Shown: piece by piece, positions 4,323 to 8,280 of the stretch
Position numbering within the stretch: the stretch's first letter is position 1
Layout of the letters: the number at the start of each line of letters is the position of its first letter
Source: Candidatus Dormiibacterota bacterium
GTDB lineage: Bacteria > Chloroflexota > Dormibacteria > Dormibacterales > Dormibacteraceae
Direction of reading: 5' to 3'
Length of the DNA stretch: 8,280 nt
Assembly: GCA_955652585.1 (NCBI GenBank)
Contig: CATPBF010000149.1
Location: forward strand, 1-8,280
Position numbers and translations under genes: made by a program
Notes under the pieces: generated by a model
Seen by the model: the letters and a program-made list of their open reading frames with translations, nothing else
Database searches by the model: none
What the model was told of the DNA's origin: nothing

Positions 4323-6074
4323 GTGTCGATCGGAACCGGAACCAAGCTCGGTCAGTACGAGGTCCAGGACTTCATAGGCCAGGGGGCCATGGGCCTCGTT
4401 TACCGCGCTTACCACGCCCAGCTCGCGCGCACCGGCGCGGTCAAGGTCATGCAGGCGATCGCGCCCGACTCCGACTCCATTGCCCGTTTCCGCCGCGAGG
4501 CCCAGGCGATCGCCCAGATGCGCCACCCAAACATCCTCAACGTCTTCGATTTCGGCGAGCACGAGGGGATGCCCTACATGATCGTGGAGTACGTCCCCGG
4601 CGGCAGTCTCGCCAACCGGCTGAGCCAGGGCAACGTCGACCAGGCCGCGGCACTGAAGTATCTGCGCGGAATCGCCGCCGGACTGGACCACGCTCACGGC
4701 CTCGGAATCATCCATAGGGACGTCAAGCCGGCCAACGTCCTGCTCGAGAAGGACGACACGCCGGTGCTGGCCGACTTCGGCCTGGCCAAGCTGCTGCAGT
4801 CGTCATCTGTGAAATCGATGACCGGGGTGACCACCGGCACGCCCGCTTACATGTCGCCGGAGCAGGTGACCGGAGGCCAGGTCGGGCCGCCGGCGGATCG
4901 CTACTCGCTGGCGACGATCGCTTACGAGATGCTGACCGGGTCCATCCCGTTCGACGGCGAAGGCTTGATGGAGGTGCTCTACGCGCAGGTGCACCGCGAG
5001 CCGCCGCTGCCGAGCGCGCGCAACAGCTCGCTGAGCCCGCAGGTCGACGCGGTGGTCATGCGTGGGCTGGCTAAAGACCCCGGCGCCCGGTGGGAGAGCT
5101 GCACAGCGTTTGTCGACGCCCTGGGAGTGGCGCTCGCCGCAAAAGCCGAACCGGCTGCGGCCAGAACGATGGTGATGACGCCGGCGGTCGCCTCGACGAT
5201 GCCTTATGCCACTCCGGCGGCCGGAGCCGCTGGCGCGATATCGCCACGCGCCGCCGAGGTGATTCCCGGCGCGACGGTGGCGATGCCTTTCCCGGCGCCG
5301 GCCCAACCGGTCGCGAAGAAGAAATCCCGCAAACGCCTATACGCGGCGGTGGTGGCTGCGGTCCTGGTTGTGTTGCTCATCCTTGGAGTCCTGTTGATCG
5401 CGACGGCGAAGCCAACGCTCACGCTGTCGGCCTCAACCGTCATTGCTGGGGATACCGTCGTCGTCAACGCCGCGCATCTGCCCGCCAATCAGAACGGAGA
5501 GATCCAACTGCTGAGCACCGTTCACACATTTCCATTCCACGCCGATTCCAATGGGGTCGTCAGCGTCCCCATCCTGGTCCCGAGGAACATCGGCGCCGGA
5601 GATCATACGGTCAAGATCTGCTGGGGCACGTCGTGCCGCGCATCTGTAACGCTTCACGTGCTCGAGCCGGTGGCATCCGTGACACCTTCATCCGGAACCA
5701 CGCCGACGCCTTCGGCGTCGGCTGCGCCAACGTCACGTCCAACCGCCAGCCCGACTCCCGGCCAGACGCCTCCCCCGAGTCCACTGGAGCGGTCCCTCGC
5801 GCTCTCGTCCAGTCACATCAAATACCTAACGGGAACCATGACAGTCAAAGGCTTGCATTTCACTCCGGGCAAGACAGAGGCACTGACTTTCATCCAGTCT
5901 GTCGCGGGGACGACCCCAACCAACAAGACGGTGGCGACTACGACGGTGGGCACGGACGGTACGTTCTTGCAGACTTACAGCATCCCAGCCACGGCCGTGC
6001 TGGGTCCGGCGACCATCCGCGCGTGTGATGTCAACGGATGCGCGTTTGCAAACATCTCGGTGACGGCGACCTAG
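4323..6074 (+). CDS. Transmembrane Ser/Thr protein kinase, PknB type, with extracellular beta-modules
   Basis: The 583-residue product is a eukaryotic-like kinase anchored by one helix. The kinase domain (about 10-268) shows the glycine loop IGQGAMGLVYRA (18-29), ATP-binding K41, helix-C E59, the catalytic loop HRDVKPANVLL (D133), DFGLAK (D151), an activation loop with T167, T170, T171 and T173, and GTPAYMSPEQ. All catalytic residues are present, so it should be active. A linker at about 270-330 is rich in Ala/Pro/Thr and could be autophosphorylated. KKKSRKR at 332-338 precedes a single membrane helix (about 339-362). Outside the membrane lie two beta-rich modules, about 363-447 and 490-583, joined by a Pro/Ser/Thr linker (about 450-488). 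They share a C-x4-C pair near their ends (CWGTSC at 433-438, CDVNGC at 568-573). No PASTA repeat is seen. The GTG start gives a normal N-terminus. The ectodomain probably senses a cell-surface ligand; the signal and targets are unknown. Confidence 0.93.
   Translation: MSIGTGTKLGQYEVQDFIGQGAMGLVYRAYHAQLARTGAVKVMQAIAPDSDSIARFRREAQAIAQMRHPNILNVFDFGEHEGMPYMIVEYVPGGSLANRLSQGNVDQAAALKYLRGIAAGLDHAHGLGIIHRDVKPANVLLEKDDTPVLADFGLAKLLQSSSVKSMTGVTTGTPAYMSPEQVTGGQVGPPADRYSLATIAYEMLTGSIPFDGEGLMEVLYAQVHREPPLPSARNSSLSPQVDAVVMRGLAKDPGARWESCTAFVDALGVALAAKAEPAAARTMVMTPAVASTMPYATPAAGAAGAISPRAAEVIPGATVAMPFPAPAQPVAKKKSRKRLYAAVVAAVLVVLLILGVLLIATAKPTLTLSASTVIAGDTVVVNAAHLPANQNGEIQLLSTVHTFPFHADSNGVVSVPILVPRNIGAGDHTVKICWGTSCRASVTLHVLEPVASVTPSSGTTPTPSASAAPTSRPTASPTPGQTPPPSPLERSLALSSSHIKYLTGTMTVKGLHFTPGKTEALTFIQSVAGTTPTNKTVATTTVGTDGTFLQTYSIPATAVLGPATIRACDVNGCAFANISVTAT
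5702..5722 (+). repeat. Perfect 9-bp inverted repeat inside the kinase linker
   Basis: GCCGACGCC at 5702-5710 and GGCGTCGGC at 5714-5722 are exact reverse complements around a TTC loop. The hairpin lies in the codons for the Pro/Ser/Thr linker between the two extracellular modules. It may be a by-product of biased codons or a marker of a linker recombination junction. No T-tract follows, so it is not called a terminator. Confidence 0.6.
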
Positions 6075-6077
6075 CTA
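6072..6077. other. Back-to-back stop codons in a TAGCTA palindrome
   Basis: The kinase stop TAG (6072-6074, plus) and the lysA stop TAG (6077-6075, minus) abut with no base between them, forming the palindrome TAGCTA. There is no intergenic room for a terminator, so transcripts from both sides must run into the opposing gene. Confidence 0.9.
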
Positions 6078-7358
6078 AAACACCTCGGCGGCGACGAGGT
6101 CGTCCAGCGTCTCCCGGCGGCGCATCACCGTAGCGCGACCGCCGCTCAACATCAGCACCTCGGGTCGCGGCATGCCGTTGTAGTTGCTCGCCATCGCCAG
6201 GCAGTAAGCGCCCGCGGCCGGAATCGCGATCACGTCACCCGCCTTGAGCTCAGGCATCTCGATGTCAGTGATCAGGATGTCGGTCGACTCACAGTACTTG
6301 CCCGCGATCGTCACCTTGCCGGCGGGCGAACGCTCTGGGCCAGAGGCGAGGAAGGCTTCGTAGCGCGCGCCGTAGAGCTTGGGCCTGATGTTGTCGCCCA
6401 TGCCTCCATCGACCGCCACATAGCGACGCACTCCAGGGATGTCCTTGATCGAGCCGACCGTATACACGGCCATGCCGGCAGGGCCTGCGATCGACCGGCC
6501 TGGCTCGACCACCAGCTCCGGTACTTTCAATTGCCGCTGCAGGCAGCCCACTTCGAGCGCGTGACGGATGGTCTCCACGAACTGACGCGGGGTGGGCGGG
6601 TCGTCGTCACGGGTGTACGCGATGCCCAGGCCGCCACCGGCGCCGAGCTTGCGGGGCTCGTACCTCAGCTCGTCTCGAAGACGGACGACGAGGTCGAGCA
6701 TGATGCCCATCGCCTGCTCATACGCGCCGAGCGCAAAGATCTGCGACCCGATGTGCGAGTGCAAGCCGACGACCTCCAGACGTGGGTGTCGAAGCGCCTC
6801 GCCTATCGCCTTGAACGCCGCCCCTGACTCGATGGAAAACCCGAACTTGGAGTCCAGCTGCCCTGTGGAGATGTGAGCGTGCGTGTCCGGCTTCACCCCG
6901 GGCGAGATGCGCAGCATGACCGGCGTCCGCTTGCCCTCGGGCACGATGTCGCGTAGGAGCTCGAACTCGTACGCGCCGTCGATGACGATGGTGGCTCCGG
7001 CACGATAAGCGGCCTCGAGGTCTTCGCGGCTTTTGTTGTTGCCGAGAAAGTGGATGTGGTTGCCTTTGGATCCGGACTTCAGCGCGAGGTTGAGCTCGCC
7101 CGCCGACACGACGTCCAGACCGAGGCCCTCTTCTTCAACGATGCGGAGGAAGCGGGGCGATGCGAATGCCTTGGCCGAGTAGAGAACCTGGCCGGCCGAG
7201 CCCATCGCCGCCACGTATTCAGACGCGCGCTGGCGAACGGTGGCCTCGTCGTACACGTACAGGGGCGTGCCGTGCGTGCGCGCGAGCTGGACCAGGTCGC
7301 ATCCGCCCACCTCCATGTGGCCGGCGGCGTTGACCCGGTATGTGACCGGGAAGAGCAC
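6075..7358 (-). CDS. lysA: Diaminopimelate decarboxylase
   Basis: LysA decarboxylates meso-diaminopimelate to L-lysine, the last step of the diaminopimelate pathway, in the cytoplasm with PLP. The 427-residue product matches the fold type III family throughout: TPLYVYDE near the start, YSAKAFASP with the PLP lysine K63, LDVVSAGEL, GNNKS, KFGFS, GLHSHIGSQI (H200/H202 region), GGGLGIAY (phosphate-binding glycines), VEPGRSIAGPAG (E285-R288), DGGMGDNIRP, CESTDIL with catalytic C356 from the partner subunit, and AYCLAMASNYN. The GTG at 7358 is preferred because it gives MLFPVTYRVNAAGHMEVGG, a normal LysA N-terminus, and sits 10 bases after the stop of the FmdB-type gene. The in-frame ATG at 7418 would add 20 residues inside that gene. 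The two genes are likely co-transcribed. Upstream lysine-pathway genes are not seen here. Confidence 0.95.
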   Translation of the reverse strand: MLFPVTYRVNAAGHMEVGGCDLVQLARTHGTPLYVYDEATVRQRASEYVAAMGSAGQVLYSAKAFASPRFLRIVEEEGLGLDVVSAGELNLALKSGSKGNHIHFLGNNKSREDLEAAYRAGATIVIDGAYEFELLRDIVPEGKRTPVMLRISPGVKPDTHAHISTGQLDSKFGFSIESGAAFKAIGEALRHPRLEVVGLHSHIGSQIFALGAYEQAMGIMLDLVVRLRDELRYEPRKLGAGGGLGIAYTRDDDPPTPRQFVETIRHALEVGCLQRQLKVPELVVEPGRSIAGPAGMAVYTVGSIKDIPGVRRYVAVDGGMGDNIRPKLYGARYEAFLASGPERSPAGKVTIAGKYCESTDILITDIEMPELKAGDVIAIPAAGAYCLAMASNYNGMPRPEVLMLSGGRATVMRRRETLDDLVAAEVF

Positions 7359-7368
7359 TCTTACGTCG

Positions 7369-7611
7369 TTAGTTAGGCCCGGAGCCGCAGGAGCCGCATG
7401 CGCCTCCGCAGCAGCCACCGCCGCCCTGCTCGGTCCCGAAATCGGCGGCCGAAGACGGTTCGCCGCCGGTCACCGCGAAGCTCGAGACCAACACCCTGGT
7501 CTTGGTCGACTCGCAGGCTGGGCAGATCTGAGCGGTGTCGCGCTCCGCAAACCGGGTCAGGACGTCGAACTTCCCGGAGCAGCTCTCGCACCGATACTCG
7601 TAGATAGGCAT
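7369..7611 (-). CDS. FmdB-type zinc-ribbon protein
   Basis: This 80-residue protein starts MPIYEYRCESC, the hallmark of the FmdB/CxxC_CxxC_SSSS family. Its single zinc ribbon uses C8, C11, C30 and C33. The middle part (SSFAVTGGEPSSAADFG) is followed by a glycine/cysteine-rich tail (about 62-78) with C67, C68, C72 and C75, a feature common in this family. The name FmdB comes from a proposed regulator of formamidase; most members are uncharacterised and that role should not be assumed. The start codon is only 3 bases from the divergent rsmG start, and a TAGAAT box lies 10 bases upstream, within rsmG. The gene is followed after 10 bases by lysA. Confidence 0.9.
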   Translation of the reverse strand: MPIYEYRCESCSGKFDVLTRFAERDTAQICPACESTKTRVLVSSFAVTGGEPSSAADFGTEQGGGGCCGGACGSCGSGPN

Positions 7612-7614
7612 CTC

Positions 7615-8232
7615 ATGAACGATTCTAAGCTGGATCAGCTGGTTCGACTGATTGCGGGGTGGCCGGGCCTCATGGCGCGCCCGGATCGGGCGCTGGTCGA
7701 GGATAGCCTCGTCCTCCTAGAACACCTCGGCGAGGCACACCGCCTGGTCGACGTCGGGTCTGGCGCAGGCCTGCCGGGCATCCCGATCAAAATCGCCCGC
7801 CCCGATATGGACGTGACGCTGATCGAAGCCGACCAGGCCAAGGCGGCCTTCCTCGTCCACGCCTGCGCCGCGCTCGGCCTCGAGCGCGTCGAGGTGGTGG
7901 CGCGGCGCGCAGAGGAAGCGGGGCACGATCCCAGGCTGAGGGAAGCGTTCGACGTGGCGGTCGCTCGGGCGCTGGCGCCGCTGCCGGTGTTGATGGAGCT
8001 GTGCCTGCCACTGGTTCGCGTCGGAGGCCGGCTGCTGGCGCAGAAGACGGAGGCCGAAGACCCAGCTGCCGCGGCTCGCGCGATCCAGCTGCTCGGGGGC
8101 GAGCTGTCCGGCGTCCAGGCCGCGCAGTCGGCGGCGCGCAGAGCCGGCATTGTCGTCGTCATCGACAAGGTGCGGCCGACGCCGCCGCTCTATCCGCGTC
8201 GGTCCGGCGTCCCCACCCGCAAGCCACTGTAG
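7615..8232 (+). CDS. rsmG: 16S rRNA (guanine-527-N7)-methyltransferase RsmG, short N-terminus
   Basis: RsmG uses S-adenosylmethionine to methylate N7 of G527 in 16S rRNA; loss causes low-level streptomycin resistance in several bacteria. The 205-residue product shows the SAM motif VDVGSGAGLPGIPI (45-58), the acidic ribose contact region VTLIEAD, DVAVARALAPLPVL (about 113-126), GGRLLAQKTEAED, and the typical end YPRRSGVPTRKPL. The N-terminal region is shorter than in E. coli: the usual W-N-...-NLT segment before the domain is reduced to WPGLMARPDRALVEDSLVLL (16-35). The ATG at 7615 abuts the divergent FmdB-type gene. Upstream in-frame codons exist, but they would lie antisense across that whole gene. 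Codon use and composition match the neighbours. In many bacteria rsmG sits near mnmG, parA and parB; those genes are not seen here. Confidence 0.93.
   Translation: MNDSKLDQLVRLIAGWPGLMARPDRALVEDSLVLLEHLGEAHRLVDVGSGAGLPGIPIKIARPDMDVTLIEADQAKAAFLVHACAALGLERVEVVARRAEEAGHDPRLREAFDVAVARALAPLPVLMELCLPLVRVGGRLLAQKTEAEDPAAAARAIQLLGGELSGVQAAQSAARRAGIVVVIDKVRPTPPLYPRRSGVPTRKPL
7622..7627 (-). promoter_or_regulatory. Candidate -10 box for the FmdB-type gene inside rsmG
   Basis: On the minus strand TAGAAT occupies 7627-7622, ending 10 bases before the ATG at 7611, which predicts a leader of about 4 bases. It lies within rsmG codons 3-5. It is the same hexamer found before the cupin gene. No clear -35 box is visible. 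Confidence 0.4.
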
Positions 8233-8245
8233 AACCCAAAAGGAA

Positions 8246-8272
8246 GCGGCGCGGGGGAAGGGCCCGCGCCGC
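8246..8272 (+). terminator. Strong GC hairpin after rsmG
   Basis: GCGGCGCGGG (8246-8255) and CCCGCGCCGC (8263-8272) form a perfect 10-bp stem around a 7-base loop, beginning 13 bases after the rsmG stop. No T-tract follows in the 8 bases left before the window edge, so it is either a terminator lacking the U-run, as is frequent in GC-rich bacteria, or a 3'-end stabilising structure. Confidence 0.6.
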
Positions 8273-8280
8273 CGGCGCTG

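Noticed and set aside
5702..5722. Hairpin in the kinase linker as an intrinsic terminator
   Set aside because: No T-tract follows, and it lies within an open reading frame whose downstream part matches the upstream module.
5090..6028. 312-residue open frame overlapping the kinase gene on the same strand
   Set aside because: It is an out-of-frame shadow of the kinase ectodomain region, with Arg/Gly-rich low-complexity sequence and no domain. The kinase frame has clear motifs.
7240..7614. In-frame upstream extension of rsmG
   Set aside because: It would run antisense through the whole FmdB-type gene and the start of lysA, and the sequence has no similarity to RsmG.
1..8280. CRISPR array, tRNA, rRNA, insertion sequence or phage module
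   Set aside because: No spaced direct repeats, cloverleaf, rRNA signature, transposase or integrase motif was seen on either strand.

Overview
This is a dense, GC-rich bacterial chromosome segment. It has frequent GTG starts, almost no intergenic space, and no tRNA, rRNA, CRISPR or mobile element. The set of proteins includes a PknB-type kinase with one membrane anchor and an extracellular beta-rich region, diaminopimelate decarboxylase, an FmdB-type zinc ribbon, RsmG, LarB and XdhC. Together with start codons sitting just downstream of -10-like hexamers (leaderless style), this suggests a Terrabacteria lineage such as Chloroflexota, Dormibacterota or a relative. The phylum is an inference and is not proven by the window.

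Left part (1-1737). The tail of a HAD hydrolase is coupled by an ATGA overlap to a 76-residue two-helix membrane protein. Converging on them from the minus strand is a two-gene unit: a Mut7-C RNase-domain protein followed, through a GTGA overlap, by LarB, the first enzyme of nickel-pincer cofactor synthesis. The end of larB overlaps the membrane-protein gene antisense.

Middle part (1752-6074). Five plus-strand genes run head to tail: a small cupin, a small zinc-ribbon protein of unknown function, a group I cysteine desulfurase, an XdhC/CoxI-family protein overlapping it by 8 bases, and a transmembrane Ser/Thr kinase. The desulfurase-XdhC pair looks like a molybdenum-cofactor sulfuration module. 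No molybdenum hydroxylase gene is in the window.

Right part (6075-8280). A minus-strand pair, FmdB-type zinc ribbon then lysA, converges on the kinase gene; the two stop codons abut inside a TAGCTA palindrome. The zinc-ribbon gene is head to head with rsmG, with only 3 bases between the start codons. rsmG is followed by a strong GC-rich hairpin at the window edge.

No stretch over 300 bases lacks a gene. The points most worth a second look are the desulfurase-XdhC pair (with an unusual PLP-pocket substitution) and its zinc-ribbon neighbour, the duplicated C-x4-C modules in the kinase ectodomain, the repeated TAGAAT leaderless-type promoters, and the overlapping larB tail.
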